A stretch of 64,000 nucleotides of DNA from Bryobacteraceae bacterium (GTDB lineage: Bacteria > Acidobacteriota > Terriglobia > Bryobacterales > Bryobacteraceae), in assembly GCA_025056455.1 (NCBI GenBank), contig JANWVY010000001.1, positions 939,757 to 1,003,756 on the forward strand, given 5' to 3'. Within the stretch, counting starts at the first letter, position 1. Every line of letters starts with the position of its first letter. Made by a program: the position numbers and the translations under genes. The notes beneath the pieces were generated by a model. That model saw only the letters and a program-made list of their open reading frames with translations, was not told where the DNA came from and searched no databases. Positions 1 to 12,306 of the stretch are shown one piece after another.

Positions 1-1991
<1,991 letters not shown>

Positions 1992-2119
1992 ATAAAATTT
2001 ACTAAAGACACATTTACGCTCGAACTTGTGACCGCCCTTCAAACTTCGCTCAAAGCCCATGCACGGCTTTTCACTCCGCTTGATAGAAGCGGCCGGCTCA
2101 TTTGCCTTTGCCCATCAAC

Positions 2120-2139
2120 CTATTCAATTTTCAAAGATC
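2120..2139 (-). promoter_or_regulatory. Putative spacer boxA antitermination site
   Basis: On the minus strand this reads GATCTTTGAAAATTGAATAG. It resembles the boxA element (CTTTGAAAA/CTTTGACA-type) usually found in the 16S-23S spacer just before 23S, where Nus factors load. It lies about 130 nt before the 23S 5' end. Called by similarity only. Confidence 0.5.
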
Positions 2140-2248
2140 TCGATCCTGCCAGAAGAACAGGAGTCAGAGCTCATCTCAAAGCCCTGGCTTCTTTTCTTCT
2201 CGCAGAAACCCGCACGTCGCTTTTCTACTCAAACGGCGCCGGTTTTGC

Positions 2249-2325
2249 TGGTGGGCCTGGTTAGACTCGAACTAACGACCTCACCCTTATCAGGGGTGCG
2301 CTCTAGCCACCTGAGCTACAGGCCC
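2249..2325 (-). tRNA. tRNA-Ile (GAT)
   Basis: The minus strand folds as a cloverleaf starting GGGCCTGTAGCTCAG, with a CTGATAA anticodon loop (GAT), a GTTCGAGTC T-arm and an encoded CCA end. It is 77 nt including CCA. It sits in the 16S-23S spacer, on the 23S side of tRNA-Ala, the reverse of the common Ile-Ala order. Confidence 0.96.
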
Positions 2326-2390
2326 TCGGAGTGACCGTCGTCCCAGAGTCTGTCTTGGGTCCAGGTTTCCCACCCAGAGGCCATCGAATC

Positions 2391-2466
2391 TGGTGGAGCT
2401 GATCGGGATCGAACCGACGACCTCCTGAATGCAAATCAGGCGCTCTCCCAGCTGAGCTACAGCCCC
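2391..2466 (-). tRNA. tRNA-Ala (TGC)
   Basis: The minus strand gives a complete cloverleaf starting GGGGCTGTAGCTCAG, with anticodon loop TTTGCAT (TGC) and a GGTTCGATCCC T-arm, ending in an encoded CCA; 76 nt. It lies between 16S and tRNA-Ile in the spacer. Confidence 0.97.
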
Positions 2467-2658
2467 TGAACCGGACCGTCCAGTTCATGACTTCGATCGA
2501 GGCCAGTTGGACGCGCGGCTGAGACCAGCTCAAGCCGCAAGCCGCTCGCCGTACGGCGACGAGAAAGAGAGAGCCGAAGCGTTGGAGTGGAACGACTACT
2601 GGCTGTTATTTGACGCCGCGTAGGCTGCGGCCAACAGCCAGCTCCACCCACGTCCTCT

Positions 2659-4161
<1,503 letters not shown>

Positions 4162-4240
4162 CCGTTAGAGTACCGCTCGGAGCTTTCGCCCGAGCCTCGC
4201 TTCGGCTTAGAACTCGTCTCCTTGACGAACGTGCTTTTGC

Positions 4241-4263
4241 GTCCAACCAGATTGTCAAATATC
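4241..4263 (-). promoter_or_regulatory. Putative leader boxA
   Basis: The minus strand reads GATATTTGACAATCTGGTTG about 80 nt before the 16S 5' end. It resembles the boxA core TTTGACAAT seen in many rRNA leaders, the binding site of the NusB/S10 antitermination complex. A second weaker candidate (GTTCTTTCAC) lies nearer 4420. Confidence 0.45.
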
Positions 4264-4530
4264 TGACCGAATCCGGGCAAACCGAAACGGCCTGCTCCAT
4301 GATTCGGCGACCTCGAAACTCGCATCCGCGCACAGACGAGCAACGTCAAGAGCTGATTCCGCGGCCGCTTATCCAATCAGCAGCCGCAGGAAAATGTGCG
4401 CTAGATTGAAGTGAAAGAACTTCTGGAGGTAGCGGGCAACCTTCGTTGGGCTGCCGGCTGGTCGGAATGCCTCAACCCTTCGGTTGGGCCATCTCGTGCT
4501 AACCTCAACTACTCACTACTGCCATCGATC

Positions 4531-4559
4531 ATTCTATCCAAGCTGGTTTCTCTTGGCAA
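4531..4559 (-). promoter_or_regulatory. Predicted rRNA operon promoter (sigma-70 type)
   Basis: On the minus strand a -35 box TTGCCA (4554-4559) and a -10 box TAGAAT (4531-4536) are separated by exactly 17 nt. Just upstream (4560-4582) is an A/T-rich stretch with a run of seven A, like an UP element. Transcription would start near 4524, giving a leader of about 360 nt before 16S. No protein gene is seen between 4162 and 4714. Confidence 0.6.
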
Positions 4560-4682
4560 GACTTTTTGGCAATTTTTTTAACGTCCGATTCCGCATGAGT
4601 TCGAAAGACAGCAACCCGGTTTCCCCGGTGGCCACCGGCCAGATCCTGCTGCTGCCCTGCCCCGGGGGTTGGAGCAAGACCT

Positions 4683-4702
4683 CGGGCTGGATTTGCAGCC
4701 CG
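4683..4702 (-). terminator. Possible terminator hairpin after the TonB-dependent transporter
   Basis: CGGGCTG (4683-4689) and CAGCCCG (4696-4702) form a 7-bp perfect stem with a 6-nt loop, just 3' of the transporter stop codon on the minus strand. No clear U tract follows, so intrinsic termination is uncertain. Two copies of CGCCTAAAA lie between it and the gene. Confidence 0.35.
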
Positions 4703-4714
4703 CCTAAAACCCGC

Positions 4715-4945
4715 CTAAAAATAGAGCTTCACTGCAAGCTGGAGGATCCGGGGGGCGCGTGCTGAGCTGAACTCGCCGAAGTGAGAACCCAAGGGGAGCG
4801 CAGACCCCGGCGGTCGCAGGTTGTTGGTGACCTTGACTCTTGGCCAGTCGTTAAACACGCCGAGACCGATCACGCCTGCCTCGGACACCCACTGAGTGCC
4901 GAGGTTCACATTATTGAATTGGGTGGAATTGGTGAAGTTGAACAT
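4715..4945 (-). pseudogene. Displaced C-terminal end of the TonB-dependent transporter (out of frame)
   Basis: This 76-residue frame begins MFNFTNSTQFNN and ends RILQLAVKLYF, the typical last strands and terminal aromatic beta-signal of Oar-type TonB-dependent transporters. It continues the protein encoded upstream but in a different frame: restoring one C near 4954 would join the two as REFNFRLEMFNFTN. It is therefore not a separate gene but the detached end of the neighbouring coding region, split either by a real frameshift or a one-base error in the sequence. Confidence 0.85.
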
Positions 4946-4947
4946 TT

Positions 4948-7900
4948 CTAGACGAAATTGAATTCTCTCCCACTTTCACCGAGTTGAACGTTTTTGAACA
5001 CGCTAAGGTCATGATTGAGAAAACCTGGCAGCCGGAGATACATGCGAGGATATGGCCCGATATCGCCGATATCCGGAGCATAAAATGCGTCCGGGTTGAC
5101 CCAAATACCAGAACCTCGCATCGGTGCGCCGCCCACTCGGTACGGACGCACAGGTAAGTTATGCGAGCCCACAACGCGCTGCCCGACGTTGACTCCCTGG
5201 ATGGCCATGCCAAGCTCAGCTGGTAGCCCGCTGTAATGCAAAGAGATTCCGGACACTTGCCATCCATCTAGAAACATCCTGCCTAAAAGGCCGCCTTTGA
5301 AAAGCCGGCTGCCCCGCGGTATATCGATCACGTAATTTGCCGTGAACACGTGGCCGCGGTCAAATCCGGCCGGTGAGTAGTCATAAGCTCTTGTTTGAAA
5401 AGGATGGTTGCCGTCAAAGTCGGCGTCGGCGCTATTGAAGGCGCGCGACCAAGTGTAGTTCACGCCGAAGGTCGCTAGCCTTCCCAGCCGGCGTTGCGCG
5501 CTCAGCTGCAAGGCGTGATAGTTGGACGAGCCGGAGGCCTCGCGGTAGTTGATGGCGGTAATACCGCGATAGGGCCGCAAAAAGTCGGCGGGCAGAGAGC
5601 GCGCTCCCGAGAAGGCGAAGCCGGCTCGCTGGTAGGCAGTTGCAAGACCCGGCTCCTCGGCGGGTATGGCATTGTTGGGATATTGCGAGGGATCTTGCGC
5701 CCAGCGCTCAAAGGTAGCGAAGTAGGGGACCACATTGAGATTTCGGGATTGAATCAGATGGCGGCCCTGACTGGAGACAAACGCGGCGTCCAAGACGACT
5801 CCGGCGCCGAGATTGCGCTGCACTCCAAGCGAGTACGACATCACGTAGGGGGTTTTCAAGGTTTTGGGGAATCCAAAAACGTTGAAGGGTGCTAGCATGC
5901 CTCGACCTACAGTCGGCAACTGATCGAGGGTATTGAAAAGGACACGTTGAAGCACATTCGTCGGAGGCGTGTTGACGGTGGCCAGAATCAGATTGTTCTG
6001 CAAGCGGTCAAAAGAAATACCGAAGCCGCCGCGCAGAACCGTGCGGTTGTCCGAATGCGGGCTCCAGGCGAATCCGAATCGCGGTCCGAGATGAGCGCCT
6101 TGTCCCTCGAAGCCGCCTCGCGGGTAGTTCTCTCGACGCAACGAGATCAACCCGTTGAAAGGATCCCCTGACTCGGGCACGATCAGGTTGATAAAAGTTG
6201 CCGGCAGGGTGTTGCTCAGCGTGGGGGTCAGGGGTGGCGCCCCGGGATCGATAGCGCGCCGCTGCCCGCCAACGAGAAGTGGAGTGTAGAGCCGGACCGC
6301 ACGGGAGGGATCAAAGCGACCGAGGGCAAAAATGTTTGAGTTACCTTGGCGTTCGTACTGAGGAGGGAGGAAACTCACTCGCAAGCCAAGGTCCAGTGTA
6401 AGGTTGCGCCGCAATTTCCAAGTGTCCTGAGCGAAGAACTCTAAATCGAAATAGCGAATGTGGGCCATGGGCATGCTGTTGGCCTGTTGGAATTGAGTGA
6501 AAACTCCGAGCAGGGCGTTAGCAAACGGGTGTTGGGCGTTGAGCGGATTGTTGACGTCATGGCTGAAGTTGATGTCGCCGTTGACTGGATTCGCCGGCTG
6601 GAAGTTGAAGTCCGAGCGCAAGAACAGGAGACCGAATTTGGCCGCATGCTTGCCTTGAAACCAGGAGAGGTTGTTGCTCAGGCTGAGAGTGGGATTCGAG
6701 GAAGGTCGAGGCGTGGGACTCACCGAAAGGTTGGGAAAGGTTTGCTGCGCGATGCCACCAAAGGTCATCGCGGGAAGAACGTCCGCTTCCGTGTCCGCGC
6801 GGAATAATAGCGGAAAGCTCAAGCCGTGTCGCGACCGCGTCAGACCGTCGTCCAGGAAGCGAGCTTCCGAGCGGCTCCGCGTGAAGGCGAATTGAAACTC
6901 GTTGACCAGCCGTGCCCCGATGTTGGTTACCGAGTTGAGCGCCAAGTTGCGGGGAGCCTGAGTCTCGGTGGTTTTGGTGAGCGGCACGTTGTAGGTGATG
7001 TTGTAGGCGCCTCCATAAGGCTGACGCACAATTTCACTGTTTGAGATGAAGCGCCCAAACAGGCGTAACCGCTCGTGAAGGTTTCCATCGATCCGTAGAA
7101 TGTCCTCCCGGCGGGGTCGTTCACCGGAGATCTGCGAGGAATAGTTGTATCTTACGCCGCCCGTAGGATCGTTCGGTTGGGGGAAAAGAGCCAACAGCGC
7201 TGGGCCATCGCGAAACAACCGGGCAGCCGGGATGCGATTGCCGGGAAAGGGCTGGCCGCTCAGTGGATCGCGGATCACGATCGGGTTCCCGTTGCCATCT
7301 GTCGTCTCCGCGAAGTCACCCCGCCGTTCGGCGAGCGTGGGGACGCGAATGAGACGGGCCGATTGGGGGATCAACTGGTCGTACCACTCTTGCGCCCAGA
7401 AGAAAAATAGCTTGTCGCGATTCTGGTTGAATTTCGTGCCCGGAATCCTCACCGGACCACTCACGTCATAGCCATAGTAGTCGTAGCGGTAGAGTGGTCG
7501 GGGCAAACCCCGTGTATTGTTAAAGAAATTGTTCGCATTCAGCGAGTCATGGCGCCGGAAGTAGCGCGCGCCGAGGCGGAAATCCTTCGTCCCTGAACGC
7601 GTGGTGTAAACGAGCAAGCCGCCGCCGGCTCTGCCAAACTCCGCTTGGTAGTTGGAGGTCAAGATGCGCACCTCCTGCAGCGCATCCGGATTGACTGTCA
7701 CGTGGACGCGCATGCGAGCTCCTGTCAACACGTTCGGCGCGCCATCGATGGAGACTTCGTTCTGCGTCCCGCGCGCGCCATTAACGTTAAAATTCCGAAG
7801 CCCCGAATCCGAGGAAACCTGTGCGTTGACACTCGAAACCACACCCGGGATCAGCTTCATCAGATCAAGAATATTGCGGCCGTTCAAGGCTAAATCCCGG

Positions 7901-8328
7901 ATCTGGCGATTCGTAAGAATCTCGGAGCGCTCTCCCGACTCCGATTTCAGCTGTAGCTGACCCGCGTCGGCCGTGACCGTGATCGATTCGGTCTGTGTTC
8001 CTACCCTCAATTGAATGTCCAGCGCATGGCGCTCGCCAACGCGCAACACGATATTCGTTAGCTTCACCGGAGCAAATCCGGAGTGCTCGACTCGGACCGT
8101 GTAGACGCCAGCTGGCAGCAAGGGCAGAATATATTCTCCTTGCGCGTTGCTCGTGGCGCGAGCCAGAAAACCCGTGTTGGCCTGAATTGCTTCCACGGTA
8201 ACGCCTGGCACAACGGCGCCTGAGGAATCAACCACCACACCTGTCAGCGTAGAATGGATGGTTTGTGACCGCAGGAGCAGGCAGCTTGTCACTAGCAAGC
8301 TGGCAAGCCTTAGATTACGAGCAGCCAT
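4948..8328 (-). CDS. TonB-dependent outer-membrane transporter, Oar/CarboxypepD_reg type (frameshifted near 3' end)
   Basis: This is a large outer-membrane beta-barrel of the Oar-like family abundant in Acidobacteriota, thought to import bulky substrates using TonB energy. The start at 8328 has a GGAGGT ribosome site 6 nt upstream and opens a signal peptide (residues about 1-25). Next comes a carboxypeptidase-regulatory-like Ig domain (VVVDSSGAVVPGV, about 30-110), a plug (LALNGRNILDL, about 140-260) and a long barrel. An in-frame ATG 51 nt upstream would extend the protein but breaks the signal peptide. The frame stops early at 4948; the real C-terminus continues out of frame to 4715, about 1,200 residues in all. 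The substrate cannot be read from sequence. The family call is sure; whether the gene is functional is not. Confidence 0.9.
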   Translation of the reverse strand: MAARNLRLASLLVTSCLLLRSQTIHSTLTGVVVDSSGAVVPGVTVEAIQANTGFLARATSNAQGEYILPLLPAGVYTVRVEHSGFAPVKLTNIVLRVGERHALDIQLRVGTQTESITVTADAGQLQLKSESGERSEILTNRQIRDLALNGRNILDLMKLIPGVVSSVNAQVSSDSGLRNFNVNGARGTQNEVSIDGAPNVLTGARMRVHVTVNPDALQEVRILTSNYQAEFGRAGGGLLVYTTRSGTKDFRLGARYFRRHDSLNANNFFNNTRGLPRPLYRYDYYGYDVSGPVRIPGTKFNQNRDKLFFFWAQEWYDQLIPQSARLIRVPTLAERRGDFAETTDGNGNPIVIRDPLSGQPFPGNRIPAARLFRDGPALLALFPQPNDPTGGVRYNYSSQISGERPRREDILRIDGNLHERLRLFGRFISNSEIVRQPYGGAYNITYNVPLTKTTETQAPRNLALNSVTNIGARLVNEFQFAFTRSRSEARFLDDGLTRSRHGLSFPLLFRADTEADVLPAMTFGGIAQQTFPNLSVSPTPRPSSNPTLSLSNNLSWFQGKHAAKFGLLFLRSDFNFQPANPVNGDINFSHDVNNPLNAQHPFANALLGVFTQFQQANSMPMAHIRYFDLEFFAQDTWKLRRNLTLDLGLRVSFLPPQYERQGNSNIFALGRFDPSRAVRLYTPLLVGGQRRAIDPGAPPLTPTLSNTLPATFINLIVPESGDPFNGLISLRRENYPRGGFEGQGAHLGPRFGFAWSPHSDNRTVLRGGFGISFDRLQNNLILATVNTPPTNVLQRVLFNTLDQLPTVGRGMLAPFNVFGFPKTLKTPYVMSYSLGVQRNLGAGVVLDAAFVSSQGRHLIQSRNLNVVPYFATFERWAQDPSQYPNNAIPAEEPGLATAYQRAGFAFSGARSLPADFLRPYRGITAINYREASGSSNYHALQLSAQRRLGRLATFGVNYTWSRAFNSADADFDGNHPFQTRAYDYSPAGFDRGHVFTANYVIDIPRGSRLFKGGLLGRMFLDGWQVSGISLHYSGLPAELGMAIQGVNVGQRVVGSHNLPVRPYRVGGAPMRGSGIWVNPDAFYAPDIGDIGPYPRMYLRLPGFLNHDLSVFKNVQLGESGREFNFV

Positions 8329-8539
8329 TTGGGCACCTCCCAACCCCAAAAAACCGTCTTCCCAACTCGAAGTCGCCACCGGCGCCTACCGCTCGAGCGC
8401 AACCGACAACATCCCATCGCTCTGTGCCGTAGTATACTGAAGCGGCACCGAAACAGAAACGAAATTCGCATTGAGTTTCACTCAGCGAAACCAACAACCG
8501 GCAACACAGAAAGGCAAAGGTCCTGCCTGGCGGCGCGCC

Positions 8540-10477
8540 ATGACGGCAAGTAAGGCCAACATCACACGGCGGGGGGCGCTGTTTAGCGCCAGCGCCTTCG
8601 CTTCCCGTCTCACTGCTTGGAACCGTCCAGTTGACCCCGCGGCACAGCTTCGTGAGTGCGCTCAGCAGTTTCATCGGGTTTTCCGCGTTGAAGACGAGCT
8701 GTATGATTACGGGCGAAGTAGCCTGGAGATTTTAGAGCGCCTGCTGGCTGCCCTTTCGCTGTCAACGAGTCATCCCTTTGCCAAGCTCTACCGCCAGGTT
8801 CTCGCCAGGGAATTTGATGATCTGAGCCGCTTTCTTCGGGAAGAAATCGAGATCAACCGGAGGCGAAGAGTTGAACCCAGGCGCCAGATCCTGGTTCGAG
8901 AAGCGGGCTTGCGGGGCGACGCAAGGAGCGACAACCGCCCGGCACTTGCGGCGCTACTTGACGAAATCCGGAATTCCCGGTCGCGATGGGACATCCTCTT
9001 TCCGCCAGGAATTTACCGCTTCTCCGCGGCTGCTCCAACAGCACAGGCCGGGCCCGCAGCCGCTCTGCTGCTGAAAAATCTCCAGGGTGTCCGCCTGATT
9101 GGCGAAGGAAGCGTGCGGATTGTCGTTGATGGTCATCATACTCCTAGCTCTTTGCGGCTTGAAGGGTGTCGCGACGTTGAAATCCGCAATCTCACGCTGG
9201 AGATGGAACCACCGCCGTTCACCGCTGGCGTTGTCCGCCAGGCGTATCCTCAGCAGAACGAGTTCGAGCTGGACTTGCTACCTGGGGCTCGAGCGGCGCA
9301 CGACGCAGTGTTCGTCTCAAGCCAGCTGCTGCGAGGCAAGTTACATAATCCCGAGACTGGAGAAATTGACCGCAGCGGGGGGGATCCGCGCGTGGTCTCC
9401 GTACGCCCCCTGGGAAATGGCCTCTACCGGCTGAAGGTAGCGCGCTCCGATCTGTCGGATCCCCCTGGTTTAACCGCCGCATTCCGTCCCGGCCAGCTCT
9501 TCAGCCTCCACGCCCGATCGGACCGCGGGCGCGGCAACGGTATTGAAATCTGGGACAGCGCACACATTCTGCTTCGCGGCCTCACGCTGCATGGGGCCGC
9601 AGGCCATGCGGTACTGGTCGTCGGTTCGGCAGGTGTGCAGTTTCTTGATTGCACTATCCAACCGGCCCCTGGACGCATCGCGGTCAACACGGCCGATGGT
9701 TTTCATGTTCGGGGAAACCGCAAGGGCCCGTACTTAGAACGCTGCTGGGTTGAAAAGACCAACGACGATTGCATGAATTTCTACTCTCGCGCCAGCGCCG
9801 TGCTCAGCCAGCAAAACGAAGTTGCCCTTCTGATTCCCGCCGCGGATGCGAGGAACTGGCGTCCGGGGGACTTAGTGGCCCTGCTGGATGCCAATACGGG
9901 CGCCGTGGACTCTCTGCACACCGTGGCAGCCATGCGGCCGGCGACTTGGAGAGACCAAGCAGCCGTCGAGGTGAGATTTCAAGAGCCTTTCCCCCGGCGG
10001 GTTCACTCACGGGAGTCCACTGGCCGGGGCGCGGTTTCAACACGAGAGTACACGCCGAGCGGAGGCGAAGTCTACCGCCGAGCCATGGCTCTGGCGGCGC
10101 CTTTCGAGCACATGGCCGCCAACTTGAGCCTGAAAAATGACGGATTCCTCATTCGCAACTGCCAGATGGGCAACAACCGGGGCAGCAGCTTCAAATGTAA
10201 GGCATCGAATGGCATCATCGAGAACTGTCGGCTGGTGAACCCTTCGATGGACAACGGCATCCTGTTTCGCATCGAATTAGACTGGCGTGAGGCCTTCTAT
10301 CCGCATCAAGTGCTGGTGCGCAGTTGCCGGCTCGGGGGACGTAGACCCGTGGTCACAGGCGCTGGGTTGCCGGGCGAGCGGAAACTCACCGCAGCAGAGC
10401 TGCCTTGGATACGCGATATCGAGCTTGAGAATTGCTGGGATGAATTTGGGCTACGCCCGGTGCGTTTGGGTGCTTGA
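8540..10477 (+). CDS. Secreted right-handed parallel beta-helix protein (glycosidase/lyase-like)
   Basis: The start at 8540 is chosen because it places a twin-arginine-like leader (ITRRGALFSASAFA) at the N-terminus; an upstream ATG at 8471 gives an unlikely extension. The protein has about 645 residues. Residues about 170-560 show repeating short beta-strand coils typical of pectin-lyase-like folds (LEGCRDVEIRNLTLEME, then SAHILLRGLTLHG). A conserved-looking centre, NTADGFHVRGN followed by EKTNDDCMNFYSR, resembles the acidic active sites of GH28 and GH110 enzymes, so a role in cleaving plant or host polysaccharide outside the cell is likely. Specificity is unknown. It runs convergently towards an IclR/LacI-like hybrid regulator that may control it. 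Confidence 0.75.
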   Translation: MTASKANITRRGALFSASAFASRLTAWNRPVDPAAQLRECAQQFHRVFRVEDELYDYGRSSLEILERLLAALSLSTSHPFAKLYRQVLAREFDDLSRFLREEIEINRRRRVEPRRQILVREAGLRGDARSDNRPALAALLDEIRNSRSRWDILFPPGIYRFSAAAPTAQAGPAAALLLKNLQGVRLIGEGSVRIVVDGHHTPSSLRLEGCRDVEIRNLTLEMEPPPFTAGVVRQAYPQQNEFELDLLPGARAAHDAVFVSSQLLRGKLHNPETGEIDRSGGDPRVVSVRPLGNGLYRLKVARSDLSDPPGLTAAFRPGQLFSLHARSDRGRGNGIEIWDSAHILLRGLTLHGAAGHAVLVVGSAGVQFLDCTIQPAPGRIAVNTADGFHVRGNRKGPYLERCWVEKTNDDCMNFYSRASAVLSQQNEVALLIPAADARNWRPGDLVALLDANTGAVDSLHTVAAMRPATWRDQAAVEVRFQEPFPRRVHSRESTGRGAVSTREYTPSGGEVYRRAMALAAPFEHMAANLSLKNDGFLIRNCQMGNNRGSSFKCKASNGIIENCRLVNPSMDNGILFRIELDWREAFYPHQVLVRSCRLGGRRPVVTGAGLPGERKLTAAELPWIRDIELENCWDEFGLRPVRLGA

Positions 10478-10605
10478 GGAAGCGTCGCTGGTTTACGGCT
10501 ACCCAGCTGAAAGGGTGAAAAAGTCAGCTTATGGCACTTTGGATCCGCCGCCGACTCGCCGCTCGCCTGGATTGCCTAGCCGAGAACAAAAACGAGCTTT
10601 TCCGC

Positions 10606-11697
10606 TCAGCGATAGTAAAGACGGAGGCTCGCGCGCGTGAGCAAGGCATGTTCTGTGTAAACCGTCTGTGGCATGGGCTCGCCGCGCAGGATATTTTGAA
10701 TCAGGGGAACGAGTCTAGCGCCGAAACGCTCAGGGAAGTGGGCAACGGCGCCCCACAGTGCACTGCCCCGGCGAGCAATGGCCGCGCGGACTTCCGCTAC
10801 GCCGCCTTGGCTGAGGATTCGCACATCCGCCGTGCGACCGCACTCCTCCGTTGCACGTAAGGCGCCCATCGCATTCACATCGTTGTAGCAGAGCACAGCA
10901 ATACGCCGCATCTGCGGGTTGGACCTAAGGAAATTCTTCATCAGTTCATCCGCTCGTAAGCTTTCTCTTCCAGCATGAAAGTGGCTCACAGCCTCATCTG
11001 GCACAGCAACAAACTGGCGAAGGCCTTCGAGCATTCCCGTCATGCGCGCGCTTTGTGCCGGTGAGCTACCGGGAATGTCCAGTAAAACCACGTGGTCAAG
11101 CGAGCGGTTCCAACTTGTCAGCACATATTGGCCGAGCGCCTCGCCGCCGGTCAGGCCAGCTCGATAGTTGTTGATCCCGAACAGGCAGGCTCCGGGGACA
11201 GGAAAAGTAATTGCGATCACCGGTGTCCGGGCACACGCACAGCGATCGGCAATGACATGGGAGACGTGTTCATCGGGGTTGTAGACGACGAGAAGCGACG
11301 CGCCCTCGGCTAGAAGCTGGGTCGTCCCCTCAACGGCCAGCGACGGGTTGAAATAGTGACGCCGCACAAGTAGCGTGAAACCCGCCGCCTCGGCGAGAGA
11401 TTGAATCCCCTTCTCCACTTCCGCCACAAAAGGAATCTTTTCGGAGACCGAGAGTAAGCCCACGCGGCGCGGGCGGCGGCGCCAGGTTTGCCCATCTCGG
11501 GCGCGCTCGATGTAACCCTTTTTTTCTAAGGTGTAGAGGCAGCGGAAGGCAGTGCTTTTCGCAAGGTCAAGGTCTGCTACGACGTCAGAAAGCCTGAGCC
11601 GTTCATAACGGCTGAAAAGCTCGAGCACGTCCAGCAGCCGTCCTCCCGCCTCGATGTAGTAGCGGTCGACTTTGCTCATCGCAGAGAGATTTCCCAC
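10606..11697 (-). CDS. Transcriptional regulator with IclR-type HTH and LacI-like periplasmic-binding sensor
   Basis: Residues about 8-75 form a winged helix like that of IclR proteins (GGRLLDVLELFSRYERL, then KSTAFRCLYTLEKKGYIER). The remainder (about 85-350) resembles a periplasmic-binding-protein fold of the LacI/ribose-binding type (VGLLSVSEKIPFVAEVEKGI, then LLVVYNPDEHVSHV and ILSQGGVAEVRAAI) and not the GAF-like IclR effector domain. The swap suggests a sugar-like ligand. The start is a GTG at 11697; an ATG six codons in (11679) is an alternative. Targets are unknown, but the convergent beta-helix gene is a candidate by proximity. Family parts are confident; the ligand is inference. Confidence 0.8.
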   Translation of the reverse strand: MGNLSAMSKVDRYYIEAGGRLLDVLELFSRYERLRLSDVVADLDLAKSTAFRCLYTLEKKGYIERARDGQTWRRRPRRVGLLSVSEKIPFVAEVEKGIQSLAEAAGFTLLVRRHYFNPSLAVEGTTQLLAEGASLLVVYNPDEHVSHVIADRCACARTPVIAITFPVPGACLFGINNYRAGLTGGEALGQYVLTSWNRSLDHVVLLDIPGSSPAQSARMTGMLEGLRQFVAVPDEAVSHFHAGRESLRADELMKNFLRSNPQMRRIAVLCYNDVNAMGALRATEECGRTADVRILSQGGVAEVRAAIARRGSALWGAVAHFPERFGARLVPLIQNILRGEPMPQTVYTEHALLTRASLRLYYR

Positions 11698-11711
11698 TCC
11701 AGCCTAAGAGC

Positions 11712-11909
11712 TTGATCGTCAGCGGCATTTCCAGGCTAACACAGGAAATGAACTACCCGGCCATTATCATCGGTCCCGAGAAGACAGCGGCCATGGCGCA
11801 ACTGAAAGTTCTGGGCTTCTCGTCCGCGAACGAGTTTAGCGCTAACCGCGCGGCAGCCCGCCTTGCGGCGGATCAGCGCCGCGTAGAACCGGAGACTGAA
11901 CTACGCTAA
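11712..11909 (+). pseudogene. Possible 3' remnant of a phage head gene
   Basis: A 65-residue open frame ends ARLAADQRRVEPETELR directly before the fragment of a phage capsid gene. The tail is charged and helical, as at the end of phage head-morphogenesis proteins, but there is no diagnostic motif. It may be the surviving end of the gene that preceded the capsid gene, or chance. Low confidence. Confidence 0.3.
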
Positions 11910-12178
11910 ATCCTTTTCACAACAATGCCTTCACCAGGGCGGCCCTCGCCGGACCATGCGGGCCAAGCACGCCATCACCCAGGGGCCGGGGTGACGTCTC
12001 TGTGCTCGCCGGGGTTCTTTGATGCCCTGACCACGCACCACAAGGTCAAGCAAGCCTACTAGCGCTGGCGCGAGGGTCTGGTGCTGTTCTCGGACAACCG
12101 AACGGGCTTCACCTTCGGCGGCGTCACGTTCAAGGAGTACCGCCGCCAGGCGACCGACGCCCCGGGAGCGGCAGCTCA
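11906..12178 (+). pseudogene. Remnant of phage major capsid protein E (lambda gpE family)
   Basis: Two pieces of a capsid gene survive in different frames. 11906-11950 reads LNPFHNNAFTRAALAG, like the start of gpE-family capsid proteins. 12015-12150 reads FFDALTTHHKVKQAY, a stop (TAG at 12060), then SDNRTGFTFGGVTFKEYRRQA, like the family's C-terminal signature. The middle of a normal 330-350 residue protein is missing, and the reading frame is broken by the deletion and the stop. This anchors the region as a degraded tailed-phage prophage. Confidence 0.75.
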
Positions 12179-12256
12179 GTGTACGAGGTCGTGGACCTCG
12201 AAGCCGACGCCGAAGGCGGCCTGCAACTGGTGCTGCATCTTAGCCGGGCTGGATGA
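12179..12256 (+). pseudogene. Fragment of a phage head-tail protein
   Basis: A short frame reads VYEVVDLEADAEGG and ends LVLHLSRAG before a TGA at 12254. It resembles the end of small phage head-tail joining proteins, which often close with a similar acidic strand. It follows the capsid remnant directly, in gene order normal for siphovirus head modules. Too short for a firm call. Confidence 0.4.
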
Positions 12257-12306
12257 ACCGCGGGATTGTGCGGTCCATGGGAGCCTTTTATAGGATGGGA
12301 GATGCC

